DNA of 64,000 nt from Ostrinia nubilalis (taxonomy: Eukaryota > Arthropoda > Insecta > Lepidoptera > Crambidae): the NCBI RefSeq assembly GCF_963855985.1, contig NC_087104.1:5580001-5644000 (forward strand). Direction: 5' to 3'. A program made the position numbers and the translations under genes. Of the stretch, positions 10,343 to 21,571 are shown in pieces. The notes under the pieces are model-generated. The model did not search any database. It worked only from the letters and a program-made list of their open reading frames with translations, and was not told where the DNA came from. Every line of letters begins with the position of its first letter. The stretch's first letter is position 1.

Positions 10343-11700
10343 CACATCTGCCGGAGGCGACCGACTCATTATGGCTGTTCAGCACCACACAGTAACTTGT
10401 TTATTAGTTGGTCTGAGGACACCGCAGTACAGCGACAAAGTAGTTGGAAAAATTACAATACTTAGTACGCCATGTCACTCGTAGTCGTAGGTCCTGTGCC
10501 TTTTGGTGAAGTAACGAGCAAGATAATTTGGCAACAAAAAATAAATACGCTTGGTGTCAGTAAGTACCTAAATATTAAAATATTTAGTACGCCATGTCAC
10601 ACTTACCTCTTATTCGCTTCAGTGAACTAATGAGTATAGTACAAATTCAAATTCAAATTCTTTATTTGCTTATAAATAGGGTAAATACATAAGTGGTGGA
10701 TGGTATTTTATAAAAGTGCAGTCCTATTTAGCCAATGTCAGTTAGCATGCAAATTATAGCTTAGGTAAATGTCGAGTGATAAGTGATGTACGAGTAATAA
10801 GTAGGTATAGCAACGAAAAAGAAATACATTTGAGGTCAGTAAGATATGATTATTATTATGCGGCACCCATCATGTTAATGAAGACTTATATCCATGTCAA
10901 AGATCATAGTATCTGGACTCTTCAGGAAAAGGTGAGATTAGACTCGAGCGTTTCTCTGTAATGTAAACGTTCTTAGGTACCTACGAATGGTAAAATACAG
11001 GCCAAGAACTTCCTCGTTGTGGATAAAAAAAACAGGTACAATGTACGACGTTTGGTTCGTGAAAAGGTGACACTGACTCTAGAACATTTCATTTCATAGA
11101 GCGGCTCATTGTTCTGTTACAAGTAAGTGCTCTAGTCTATACTCACCTTAAGATTATAATAAAAAGCTAGACCATTTAATATGTAAAAAAGTTTAAACAA
11201 ACATCATTTACCCTCGACCGAAATCTAAAAGCCATTGCGAATTGCTAGACAAAGAAAAATAGCTTTATACAGCAAACAATGCTCTATAAAGCACAGTGTA
11301 CTGAGCCATCTATAAACTACATAATACCCCCGGGTCTGCTCGCTAGTTACTAAATAAGAACAAAGCCCATTCATTAGCAGCTTTGGAAGCTGTACATAAT
11401 AAATTTGCGTATTGTTCGTGAATCTACGGGAACTGCAGTCTATAGAACTGCGGTCAGCTAGGGCGGGCGGTGCTTTAATCTCACGTGGGCAGAACGCAGA
11501 ACTGTTGGGCGGGAGGACCTATTATGAAGGACGAATAATTGGAATGTTTGTCCGGTGTAAATTGACCTATGACTTTGGCTGTGAATAATTTATAGTGGGA
11601 ACGAAAGCACATTTCCTGAGTACGTTGGTCTCATACTAAGCAGAGACCAATTTCGTTGAACAATTTTATTATTTTTGATCTTTATGTTAATTTGTTTCAT
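10343..11700. other. No gene; one retroposon tail
   Basis: Positions 10643-10673 read CAAATTCAAATTCAAATTC followed by TTTATT, which looks like the antisense tail of a retroposon. Nothing else was recognised. Confidence 0.4.
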
Positions 11701-11710
11701 TCTACTTTTA

Positions 11711-11832
11711 GGCTGGGTTGCACCATCTTACTTTAACTTTGACAAACGTCAAAAATCTGTCAAACTCCATACAAAAAACACCGGTTATCGTTAAATTTAC
11801 TGTCAAAGTTAGGTAGCTGGTGCAACTCAGCC
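11711..11832. mobile_element. MITE, GGCTGGGTTGCACC family, copy 2
   Basis: The 122-bp element has the same termini and interior as copy 1 at 5632-5743. TTA is present as a direct repeat on both sides (11708-11710, 11833-11835). A related inverted pair of half elements is at 29697-29893. Confidence 0.75.
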
Positions 11833-11849
11833 TTAGTATCGAATAAATA

Positions 11850-11880
11850 TTTTTTCTTTCTTTCTTTCTTTCTTTCTTTG
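11850..11880. repeat. TTTC microsatellite
   Basis: About six TTTC tetramers follow GAATAAATATTT just after the MITE. Confidence 0.85.
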
Positions 11881-12023
11881 TATAACTAAACAGAGTGGCA
11901 TCTGCAATACGGGCTATATTGTAACAAAAATGTACAGTCTCATGGGCCTTTCTGTCTGAAGAATACAGCATCAGACTAGGTATATATTTTTATCACATGG
12001 GCACACCTATCATACCTATTAAA

Positions 12024-12084
12024 AGAGCCTTTTGATTTACTTTTGCAAAGCATAGGTGCTTGCAAAAGTAAATCAAAAGGCTCT
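12024..12084. repeat. Perfect 25-bp inverted repeat, 11-nt loop
   Basis: AGAGCCTTTTGATTTACTTT plus GCAA at 12024-12048 is the exact reverse complement of 12060-12084. The loop is AGCATAGGTGC-like. There is no T-run after it. It is unusually perfect for AT-rich intergenic DNA and may be a very small foldback. Confidence 0.8.
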
Positions 12085-12895
12085 GAAACATAAGATTGTG
12101 TTTAGATTTCACGTTTTCAGTAGGTACTTTAATTTACTTACACAATAAACATTAATTTTACACTGCTAATTAGGATTATACATAGGAATAATATTTACGT
12201 AGGCTAAATTACGGTGAAGATTATTTTACAAAACGTTATCCAGGATAATTAAAATACGCGTACCTACTTACATTTTATTGTTGACATAGCTTCAATTTTG
12301 TTGTTAACATTGTATTTATTTAATTAAGAAAATCTAAATATTATACTTGACTAATTAGAAAACAACACAAACGACTACAATAGTGTTGCAGTCAACTGGG
12401 TCGTTCATACTGTCACTTTGAAACACTATGATGATAATTGTCCAATTAGTGCTGTGCTAGTCACATTTGAACTATGGCTAGCTGTTTGAGAGCCTTATGT
12501 GTCCCTGGGACTATGCGTTTTGAATTTACTGCAGATTTAACAAAGATATAGGACTTTATTCGCTCGTAAATATAGGTTTCCTAAATAAAAACTTATTACA
12601 GATCCTCCGGGAACTGTGGGTATTTTTAGGGATAAAAAGATCCATTAAACAGTGTCCTTTAGCGTTGTATAGATAAAAAATAACTACAGTGTAGTCATTT
12701 TACTTTTAAGGGTAGAAACATTATAATATGCATTAGAGACAGTAATATTTTAGATATTATACATTTTAAATACTATACCTAGTTCATAAAATATGTAGAA
12801 GTATCGCCAACAACATTCTATGCAATAACAGTATTATCACTATCGATGAAAAAAATACACATTTTTTCATTTAAAAAAAATCTATGATATTCTCC
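12085..12895. other. No recognisable feature
   Basis: AT-rich DNA with no element ends or motif-bearing frames. Confidence 0.4.
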
Positions 12896-13124
12896 TTACT
12901 TTCATAGACACATGGAAATCTTCCGTGAAGTTTCTAACGCCCGTATTCACAAACGATGCTTGCTTAAGTGAAGCAGCAAATCGAACGCACAGCGTTGAAT
13001 AGAGCTCTGTGATTGGTTCGTGTGTCACCCTGTGCTTCCACGCGCACTGTGAGACCTCATGTAATGTTTGTGAATACGGGCGTTAATTTTATAGACACAT
13101 GGAAATCTTCTACGAAGTTTCTAA
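12896..13124. mobile_element. MITE CGCCCGTATTC family, copy A, with 42-bp flanking duplications
   Basis: The element body is 12938-13082 (145 bp). It has inverted termini CGCCCGTATTCACAAACG and GTTTGTGAATACGGGCG, and contains AGCGTTGAATAGAGCTCTG and TGTGTCACCCTGTGC. The bases directly left (12896-12937) and directly right (13083-13124) are direct repeats, 37 of 42 identical. Both start TTA and end TTTCTAA, and both abut the element exactly. Confidence 0.75.
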
Positions 13125-14680
13125 GCAAATCAAAGGCAGTGCACTGACTGTCCGTCATTTGCTGAAGTTAGGAATTAGATTCAGAGTTAGGGACGGACCC
13201 AATTGAACGCGCCCTACATACAAAAGTTTAGCGCTTCAAACTCCGCCATACAAGTTCATACAACTGCGTAGGATTACCGTCTGGAATATTATTAATATGA
13301 TGTCTAAGTCTTCTGCGAATTTAAACGTCTCATCGTCTCGTCGGCCAACTTATGCAAAAATGATACAAATTGTTACAGCTGATCGGTCAATTAGTACGAA
13401 GCATTTTTTAGTTTTTGATGTTTGATGAAGACTCACAAAGAGTTGTATTTGAAGATCAGAATGACCAAATTGTAGATTGGACAGGTTAGTTTTATAATAG
13501 TTTTGAAATAAATAAGTATCTGAATATAATGAGTTATTTGACCTCACTTTAATTTTTTTGGTCGTGGATGTCGTACCAAAAGAAAACTAAATAAATATTT
13601 ACTACAAGATGCTTACAACGAAATTTAGATTAAGGACCAAAATAACGTTCCATTTATAGAGACTTTCATATTATAAACGCGTAACTTTGTGACTTTAAAT
13701 GGATTTTGAAGATGGCCTTTGATATTCTCGTTATATACTTATTATTTACAAATAATCTGACTGCCGCTAAGCTTTACTCTAATGGTAAATCTTAGAGCTT
13801 TCTAAAACGGACAGAAGATCTGAACTAAGCCCCGAGGGCTTAAGAGCCTAGTAATAGCTCTTACCCGGAAAAGCTTTGGTGAGTAATTACATCCTTCCAC
13901 CGTTTCAATGTTTTCCAGGACAAAGGTAAATGTCAGTTAAGATGCCTATAAATTAAATTCTTTATTTTATTGTATTTGGGTCTAAATAAGAAACCAAAAT
14001 GTTGTATAAGAAATTAACATTTTCTAGCGTTAAGAGTCGCATCTCAAGTTGATTCCCACCTTAGGCACATATGTAGGTAAATTATTACCGGGAAGGAATG
14101 TTAATATTGTCACTCTACAATGAAGCAAAGAAAAAAGGTTTTTTTAGAGTCAAGTTCAACAGTAAAGTCAGTTTACTAACCAATTTTTTTATATCAGATT
14201 TTGTTCATAGTTCTAGGTTCTCTATTGCTTCAATTCTGACAAATCATTTTTTTCTAATAATCTAAATCAACACCAAAGTTTCCAACATACAGCCACAACA
14301 AAACTCTTCAAGACTTCTATCTCCTCGGTAAATTCCTACCAAATTACACTTCCTTCGGCTCCAATTTGTCGAGACAGGACATCCTGTATCGACGATTCAA
14401 TGCTGCAGGAATATTCCACGGCCCATCAGCTCGGCTGGTGACCCACTTGGGAAGTAACGCGTGACACAGCAAGAAGGAACGGCTAATCAATTTATTGGAT
14501 GTATCTGCTTGGATTTCGGTTCGTCATTGAACGTATTTTGAGCGTATCTCTTGAATAAAAATGAGTTTTATAATAGATAAACACACGATAAAAGAGTCGC
14601 TTTGAGACCCGTATTGCTATATTTCAATTGAAATGGAAAGTTTAAAATGTTATTATCAAAAAGTTTTTATATTATTAACT
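13125..14680. other. No recognisable feature
   Basis: AT-rich DNA. The minus frame at 13350-13547 lacks motifs. No repeat ends were recognised. Confidence 0.4.
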
Positions 14681-14735
14681 AGCGGCCGCCCGCGACTTCG
14701 TACGCGTGGATCTCGTTTTACCCCCCCTTCATCTA

Positions 14736-15230
14736 TCTTACGCGGTTCAGATTTTTTCATACAAATGTTTTTTCCCGCTAACTCCCGTTCCCGTGGGAAT
14801 TTTGCAATATCCTGTTGTAACTAAGCTTTAAGTTTACTAAGGTACCTGCATGCCAAATTTCAAGCGTCTGTCTTACGCGGTTTAGATTTTTTCATACAAA
14901 TGTTTTTTCCCGCTAACTCCCGTTCCCGTGGGAATTTTGCAATATCCTGTTGTAACTAAGCTTTAAGTTTACTAAGGTACCTGCATGCCAAATTTCAAGC
15001 GTCTAACTTAAGCGGTTTAGATTTTTCATACAAATGATTTTTACCGCTAACTCCCGTTCCCGTGGGTATTTTGAAATATCCTGTTGTAACTAAGCTTTAA
15101 GTTTACTAAGGTACCTGCATGCCAAATTTCAAGCGTCTAACTTAAGCGGTTTAGATTTTTTCATACAAAAGGATTTTCCCGCTAATTCCCGTTCCCGTCG
15201 GAATTCCTAAGTATCCTATAACCTGCCCAG
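14736..15230. repeat. 135-bp tandem repeat, about 3.7 units
   Basis: Units start at the CTTACGCGGTTCAG-like word, at about 14737, 14872, 15007 and 15141, with spacing 135, 135 and 134. Each contains GCTAACTCCCGTTCCCGTGG, TATCCTGTTGTAACTAAGC and GGTACCTGCATGCC. Units 1-3 are nearly identical; unit 4 diverges after CCGTTCCCGTCGG. Confidence 0.85.
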
Positions 15231-15300
15231 GAGTATTAAAAATAATTGTACCAAGTTTCTTTAAAATCCGTCTAGTAGTTTTTGTTTCTATAAGGAACAT

Positions 15301-15335
<35 letters not shown>
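15301..15335. repeat. ACAG microsatellite
   Basis: About eight ACAG units follow GGAACATACAG. Confidence 0.85.
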
Positions 15336-15337
<2 letters not shown>

Positions 15338-15451
15338 AAATTTACTGATTGCATTTTTGGCATCAGTATCGATCACTAATCACCCCCTGATAGTTATTTT
15401 GGAAATATATTTCATGTACAGAATTGACCTCTCTACAGATTTATTTAAGTA

Positions 15452-15632
15452 CTAGCTTTCCGCCCGCGGCTTCGCCCGCGTGGAATTTTGTCTGTAACAG
15501 AAAAACTTTATCGCGCGCGTCCCTGTTTCAAAAACCGGGATAAAAACTATCCTATGTTCTTTCCCGGGACTCAAACTATCTCTATGCCAAATTTCATCAA
15601 AATCGGTTGCGAGGTTTAAGCGGGAAAGCGTA

Positions 15633-15673
<41 letters not shown>

Positions 15674-15704
15674 GTTACTTTCGCATTTATAATATTAGTT
15701 GGGA
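15452..15704 (-). mobile_element. Non-autonomous Helitron with ACAG microsatellite
   Basis: On the minus strand it runs from TCCCAACTAATATTATAAATG, with GCGAAAGTAACTCTG then CTGT repeats, to GCCGCGGGCGGAAAGCTAG, flanked by A and T. The plus strand shows CTAGCTTTCCGCCCGCGGC at the left and about ten ACAG units at 15632-15672. The right boundary could also be 15713, because TTGGGATA is duplicated there. Confidence 0.65.
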
Positions 15705-16089
15705 TAGTTGGGATATAGATAAATATTACCACCACCGCGGCACCGTGAGATTTTTATACGAACCAATCATATTGCAAAAATTGGTTTAGCTGTAAAAACG
15801 TAACAGATTGTCATACATAGTAAGTGACCATACACAATTTTGAACTGATTTATTGATCTCTTGTAGTGAATAAATTTTATAATAATACATTAACTTAACA
15901 ACTAAAATTTAAAAATTACTAATGTATAAAAAAATTGTAGTGGAGATAGTTTGTGTGTAACTTTTATTACGAATCCTGCTTCAAGTCAATCAATCACAAA
16001 ATCGAATCGTTAGGTACATTTTCCTGTCAAAAGTCATAGCGGAGTGCATATTGCATGGAAACCAATCAACAAGTACTGCTTGTTTTTGC

Positions 16090-16190
16090 GTGGTGCTACG
16101 ATGACTACGAGATGGCTACGAACTCTACGTAGTCAATGCTACAGCGCTGACATAGAGCGTCGTCGTAGTTCAATGTAGAGGCTACTATGA
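16090..16190. repeat. Cluster of CTACGA-like words
   Basis: GCTACGATGACTACGAG, TGGCTACGAACTCTACGTAG and CGTCGTAGTTCAATG lie close together and resemble 2840-2900. This is possibly one MITE family whose ends I could not define. Confidence 0.3.
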
Positions 16191-16693
16191 ATGTATGAAT
16201 GTTTTTGATTTGCATGTTACTGCGCAATAGTCGATCTGTGAATAATTTTAGGTTTTGTTCAGTCAATTTGAATGTTTGGTATTTGAGGTGGGGGTCAATA
16301 ACAGACGGTTGAAGTTATAAATCTTACTATTTTGGAAGATAACCTTTTGGGTCAACGCACAACGCTGAGATCAAATCCGTCATTAAAAAAAATTCAAGAT
16401 TGTCCACTAGTGTGAGTTCGTACTACACATCTTTAAAATTATGTTTTTCATCTTTTTAATGAAAAAGTAACAAAATGAAAATTAATCTAAAGATATGATA
16501 ACTTATACCAACAATTTACATGCCTTCAAAGTACAATAATAGAATCGCATATCTTAAAAAGTTCTCTACAACTCGGAAGACAAAACTTCAACAAAGTATG
16601 CAACGCGAATGGAAATACCCTCACGTCTGTACGACTTTCCTCATCAACGTGAACTAGACATCCACGTGCCGTTTCCGATTGGAATCTTAATAA

Positions 16694-17630
16694 AGATAAG
16701 CTGGAAAAATCTTCCGATTTCCCTTGATGCAAGATTTAATATTTGCAGTGTGGCTAATGATTCGGGACCCAAGCCCCAATCTTTTTGCTTAGCGCAAAAT
16801 TTGTTATCCATTAGATTTAAAAGCACCTTAGAAATTATGTGCTTATTGTATTAATATTAGTTCTTATGTTTTGTTTTAAAGTTCTTGGATTACCTTAGGA
16901 TTCGAGAATATCAATTTTTGTTGAAAGAAAAAACCTATTTGCGGATTAAAAAGTTGTATACTCTATAGGCCTGGTTTTAATTCTTAGATTTATGTGAATT
17001 TTCCCTTTTAAAAAACATATTAATTTAATTATCCATAAAGAAGTACGCCTCGGAAAGCAAATTAAGCTGTCGGTGTGATTGAGCCATTTCGGACGCCATG
17101 ACGGCTTATTAAGTCGTTACAAGGGTTGTGGCTAGGCGTTACAACCTACACGATGGAAGAATAGAGAAAAACCTTACGATTTCCCTAGATGCAAGAACTC
17201 ATATTTCCACTGTGGCTAAAATGATTCAAAATGAAAGAAAGTGGAGTTCTTTTAGATCCAATTGTAGTCCTAATTCTTTTAATTTAAAGAATCTCTTGGA
17301 GAGAAAATAAAGCTGTCCGTCCAATTGAGTCATATCGGACGCCATGACGGCTCATTTAGCCCGACGGAAGGGTTGTGGCTAGGCGTTAAAATCTACACGA
17401 TGGAAGAGAGAAAATCCTGGAAAAATCATTCAATCATTTAAGATTGAAAGAAAGTACGAGTTTATTTTCGCAGTCTTTAAAACTCAAAGATTGCCTTGGA
17501 GGGATAATTAAGCTGTCGGTCTAATTGAGCCATTTCGGGCGCCATGACGGACGGACGGACTCATTTAGCCAGACAGAAGGGTTGTGGCTAGTCGTTACTA
17601 CATGCTAGGAGTATACGATGGAAGAAGAAA
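16694..17630. repeat. Degenerate local tandem repeat, three units and a partial
   Basis: The word AAGCTGTCSGT recurs at 17064, 17310 and 17510 (spacings 246 and 200). After each come a GCCATTTCGGACGCCATGACGG-like block, GAAGGGTTGTGGCTAGGCGTT and ACGATGGAAGA. The stretch 16694-16760 (CGATTTCCCTTGATGCAAG, CAGTGTGGCTAA) matches the part at 17178-17225, so a fourth, partial unit lies upstream. There are no transposon ends. GCCAT words are frequent. Confidence 0.65.
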
Positions 17631-18030
17631 AATATAAACTTAATTTTTAGAAAGACAAACAAAAGACACTGAAAAATTTTTAGTCTGTTTACCCATCAAA
17701 CCCTAAGCAATCGCATAAGACCAATTGATTTCTATTGTGTCTCGATGCGTGGGTAGGTACTTGTAGGGTTAAATAATTAGCATTATTTACCTGCCCACTA
17801 TAAAAGTGAACTCGAATTTTTATGACACATTAGGTACTTAATAAGCATGAAAGTCATAGAAGCCATTAATTTTCTGCAAATAAGCTATTGCAGAGCGCTT
17901 TTACAAAGATTTTTCTAATACGGTTCAAAGTAGTAAAGGTTGGTGTGTCTGCGCCTGACAAAGTCTAATAACGTCGATGGGAAAATAATTCCAACTATTT
18001 CTTTCATCATTAAAAGATGGGTGCTTAGTA
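17631..18030. other. No recognisable feature
   Basis: AT-rich DNA without element ends or plausible exons. Confidence 0.4.
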
Positions 18031-18273
18031 ATAGAGATTTCACGCTCCCTAAACTCGTAATTCTAAGGGCTTGTTCCCACGGATACCCCGTTTTTTGCAG
18101 GGTCCCGTTTAGTAGTACACGTGTTTTAATATTAACGATCACCTGAACATCCCATTGGCAGGGTCCCGAAAAAAACCGATCCATTCGAATTTGAAACAAC
18201 TGCAAAACTGTATTGAAGAGGGAACGAGCCCTAAGAATCGCTCGTTATTTCAAGATGTCACGAAATCTCTATA
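18031..18273. repeat. Imperfect foldback
   Basis: The outer arms are ATAGAGATTTCACG and the inverse of CACGAAATCTCTAT. The inner arms are ATTCTAAGGGCTTGTTCCC (18060-18078) and the inverse of GGGAACGAGCCCTAAGAAT (ending 18238). The centre has two GGCAGGGTCCCG-like words. It is probably a MITE; the exact end is uncertain. Confidence 0.55.
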
Positions 18274-18643
18274 TTTCGATCAGACTATAAAATTACCGAC
18301 GACGTGTCACGTTGCCGCTTCCATGTCGTTTTGTATGAGTACGTGACATTCGGCTGAGAGACGTGTTGTTTGGAGAAACAATCTTGCTTGCTATTATGTA
18401 AGAATTTTAAGATAAAAGTCTTGTATTTTTTTCTTTTTTTTTTCTTTGCATTTGACGACAAGACTGGAGTAAGCGAAATATTACTAGCCGATATGACCGA
18501 CTATTCGATATTTTAAACGTTCATGGTTGAGTAGGTAACTAAGTATGTACCTATTCCCAATTTATCAGAAAGATTCTATGCTCCCAAGGGCACGTTTACT
18601 TAGCTCATAAATTTTGATACCAGTCTTGTGGTCATATTGTTAC

Positions 18644-18680
18644 AAATAATAATAATAATAAAACGTTTATTTCAGACATT
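18644..18680 (-). mobile_element. Retroposon tail, antisense
   Basis: AATAATAATAATAAAACGTTT followed by ATTTCAG is the inverse of an AATAAACGTTTTATTATT tail seen on lepidopteran retroposons. Only the tail is visible. Confidence 0.45.
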
Positions 18681-19055
18681 ACATCCATAGGTGTTAGTAA
18701 CATGATAATCTTAATCTAGTGTTAGTAATAATAAGCTAATTAATGACCAAGCTAACAAAACACACGCAAATAATCTTTAAATAAATGTGTCACTCTTATT
18801 AGACGTACGAACACCGAAAAATACCAGACTTCATTCACATTTATTCATCATTTCATAATTTTGATTACCTTTAACAACTCACAAATCTCTCTGAATTTAT
18901 GAATGGTAATTTCCTCCACAAAGTGTTCCCATTTTCTAAAGAGAACAGGTTAAACCCGGGATCTTTATTGGGCCCGCTTTCAAAAACACGGCTTCACGTC
19001 TTAACCTCACAAATCATGGCGGGGGTTTTCTTTTCACACTTGAGATGCGTTCGCG

Positions 19056-19172
19056 CCGAAAATTCCAAATTCATTAAAGATGGCGGATTAAAATGCCATC
19101 ACGAACGCTGTCACTACGTGAGACTATGAAGTACGTGCCCGAGAAAGGCCCTACCTTATTAGCCGACAACGA
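19056..19172. repeat. Dispersed local repeat R1 with AAGATGGCGG
   Basis: It shares with R2 (19519-19648), in order: AAAATTCCAAATTCATTAA, AAGATGGCGGATTAAAAT, CCATCAC, ACGTGAGAC and GTACGTGC. AAGATGGCGG (19077-19086) matches the known YY1/Pho-type recognition word. No transposon ends are visible. Confidence 0.5.
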
Positions 19173-19518
19173 AACTTTTTGCGAATCCGCTATGTGCAAC
19201 TCGATCGTTTCGGAAACTCTGATAATGTCATTAAAGCTGTTCTTAATTTGAATTGTTTGGAAGTTCTTTTAAATTAAGAACTAAAAGTTTGTTGATAATT
19301 TATAGAGAAATTCGAAAATTGAAATTTCGTACCACAGCTGAATGACTTCCAATGACCTCATTAAAAGTTTTTTTTTGATGAAATCCCTTGTTTATTAATT
19401 TTGCACCACAGCTTTTCAATTTTCGGAATACGAAATTGAAAATTGCAGACAATTTGATACTAAAAGTTTATCTTATTAATAAAAAACAAAGTCTAGACAG
19501 TCAAGGGGGCGTTCTATT

Positions 19519-19648
19519 GGAAAATTCCAATTCCATTAAGATGGCGGATTAAAATTCCATCACAGACGTTGTCAAGACGTGAGACCATGGAGTACGTGCT
19601 AAGAAACACTTCGCCTCATTAACTCGAGGCAGAAATAAACTTTTTGGG
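19519..19648. repeat. Dispersed local repeat R2 with AAGATGGCGG
   Basis: Second copy of the R block. AAGATGGCGG lies at 19538-19547; TTCCATCACAGACGTTGTC and ACGTGAGACCATGGAGTACG follow. About 460 bp separate it from R1. Confidence 0.5.
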
Positions 19649-20310
19649 GCTCTAAGCGTTTATTTTGGGAATATTGCCGACAATGTCATAATGACATTGG
19701 AAGATTCTTGTAACTTACTTGATGAAAGATATTTTAATGAGTATACAGTTCTTTACAAACTTCTTGAATTTATTCAATGCTTTACTTAAAAACTGTAAGG
19801 AACTTTTGCTCTTTTAAGAACGGCAGTATTGCTGGAAGTATCTCGAATGCAATTCAATTGATCGGAGCAAAGGTGCGAAGAATTCTATCTGAAAGCTTTT
19901 AGACTCGAAGTGGTATGCAGAAAGTATCTATTCTTGATCCTTTATCCAGGAATTCTCAGCTAAAATTGTTAAAGCTGAAATATTCAGGAGACAAAGATCT
20001 ATCTCATGGATCAAATTAGTTGAGACGTCTAGAATTCTTTAATACCAAATCCTACTTAGTTTATCTGATCTCATTTTGTTGTTAAAAACATTATTATTGA
20101 AATCAAATAAGAAAATATTCAATTTTACAAAACCTATGAAACCATGTTCTGTGACATCGATGAAACTTTCAGAATTCTGTGACAGACCGAAATTCTCACA
20201 GACGAAGCCGCGCGCAAAAGCTACTTCTAAATAAATCCTAATCCTGTCAATCTCAAAAATCTTGACAGTCATTTGGCAGTTTGTTTGTTTGTCTCAAACG
20301 TGCAATGGCT

Positions 20311-20415
20311 GAGAAAAATTCAAATTCATTTAGGGGAGAGAGAGATAAATTCCCTCATGGATCCTGTCACGACGTGACGATGAGTTACGTGCTGAAATCT
20401 TATTTAACTAAATTC
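20311..20415. repeat. Dispersed local repeat R3
   Basis: The diverged third block reads AAAAATTCAAATTCATTTAG, GGGAGAGAGAGATAAATTCC, CTGTCACGACGTGACGATGAG, TTACGTGCTG. The ATGGCGG word is replaced by a GAGAGAGA stretch. Confidence 0.4.
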
Positions 20416-20593
20416 TCGGTAGGTAAACGTATTGCAACTCTCTTGAGACTTAAGTTTAATACGCTGTTAACCTACTTATTAAATGGTAATTATGTTTCTT
20501 GGGAGAAAAGTAGGTCGAAAGTGATAAACTATCAGTAGCAACTGTGACTACGCCAATTATTTCATTTCATATCTTGGTATGAAAATACCCACT

Positions 20594-20733
20594 AGATGGA
20601 CCGACGATCTGGTGAAGGTCGCGGGAGGTGCCTGAATGCGAGCGGTGCAGGACCGGTCTTTGTGGAAATCATTGGGGGAGGCCTTTGTCCAGCAGTGAAC
20701 GTCTTTCGGCTAAAACGAACGAACGAACGCATG
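20594..20733 (+). mobile_element. LINE 3' end with reverse-transcriptase C-terminus
   Basis: Translated in frame, the segment reads as the last part of a lepidopteran endonuclease-reverse transcriptase: WTDDLVKVAGGA, then QDRSLWKSLGEAFVQQ, then TSFG and a tail of CGAA repeats. There are in-frame stops and truncation at the 5' side, so it is a dead insertion. The 68-codon frame starting at 20596 is a different frame and is not real. Confidence 0.8.
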
Positions 20734-21307
20734 AAAATACATTTCCAGTCGATCCTAATTTATGTTATTAGAAATGTACACACAAATTCGAGTATAATTT
20801 AATTATTACTAATACGAGTAAGCGGTAAATACATAATAATGAGTATATTTTAATTTAATATTGAAATTTGAAATAATAAATTAACAATGGAACATCAAAC
20901 ATATTGAAAACACAAGAAAAATAGCTGTGCCCGATTTGATTCCAACAAAAGAACATCACTAAAAATGTAATCCACAAATGGCAATCGCACCTATTTCTTG
21001 TTTTTGGCTCACGAGAAACTAATTTAATTTGGAAAGTTGTTTCTGTTGTGATGAATGGAAGGATAAACTAGTTATCTATTAGCGCCTCTGTTGCAAATCA
21101 TCTTGTTGTTCGAATAAAACGATGGCAGAGAACAAAATGCCTTAATTTGCAATTCAATGACTGAAAATTACTTAAAAGTTTCGACTTGTAGAATTGAAGC
21201 CGAGGTTATATTTAATTCTATGATTTTGTCCTTTGAAGAAAATTTTCATCAACATTGATAAAATCGAAATGTCCTCATTAATCTAGCTGGTATTTAATTT
21301 AGTCTAA

Positions 21308-21453
21308 CGCCCGTATTCACAAATGATGCCTGCTTAAATGAAGCAGTAAATCGAGCGCACAGCATTGAATAGAGCTTTGTGATTGATTCATGTGTCACCC
21401 TGTGCGTCAACGAGCACTGTGAGACCTCATAGTAACGTTTGTGAATACGGGCG
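21308..21453. mobile_element. MITE CGCCCGTATTC family, copy B
   Basis: The 146-bp body has the same termini and interior as 12938-13082. TAA lies on the left. No long flanking duplication is visible here. The frame at 21383-21574 is incidental. Confidence 0.75.
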
Positions 21454-21464
21454 AAAGACTCCCC

Positions 21465-21571
21465 GCAGACTACAAACTGTTAATCGGCCGATAGTTTGGT
21501 CGGCTTCTAATTTGTATGTACTTTATACATGTTCATACAAAATATCAGCCGACTGTGTCTGCAGGGTGTAT
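21465..21571. mobile_element. MITE with CCCGCAGAC terminus
   Basis: The left end CCCCGCAGACTACAAAC and the right end CTGTGTCTGCAGGGTG are roughly inverted; the interior has ATCGGCCGATAGTTTGG. It is related to the 7945-8123 family through the GGCCGATAG core. Confidence 0.5.

Larger units (their letters stand above)
14681..15345 (-). mobile_element. Helitron-like element with internal 135-bp tandem repeat
   Basis: On the minus strand it would end in GTCGCGGGCGGCCGCTAG, with CTAG near 14681. On the plus strand, reading right, come CCCGCGACTTCGTACGCGTGG, nearly four tandem units, then CCAAGTTTCTTTAAAATCCG, an ACAG microsatellite and no clear 5' TC end. It therefore resembles the 199-bp Helitron family with an expanded interior. 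Boundaries on the right are uncertain. Confidence 0.5.

Noticed and set aside
20596..20802. 68-codon plus frame starting MDRRSGEGRGR
   Set aside because: It is a different frame of the LINE reverse-transcriptase C-terminus.
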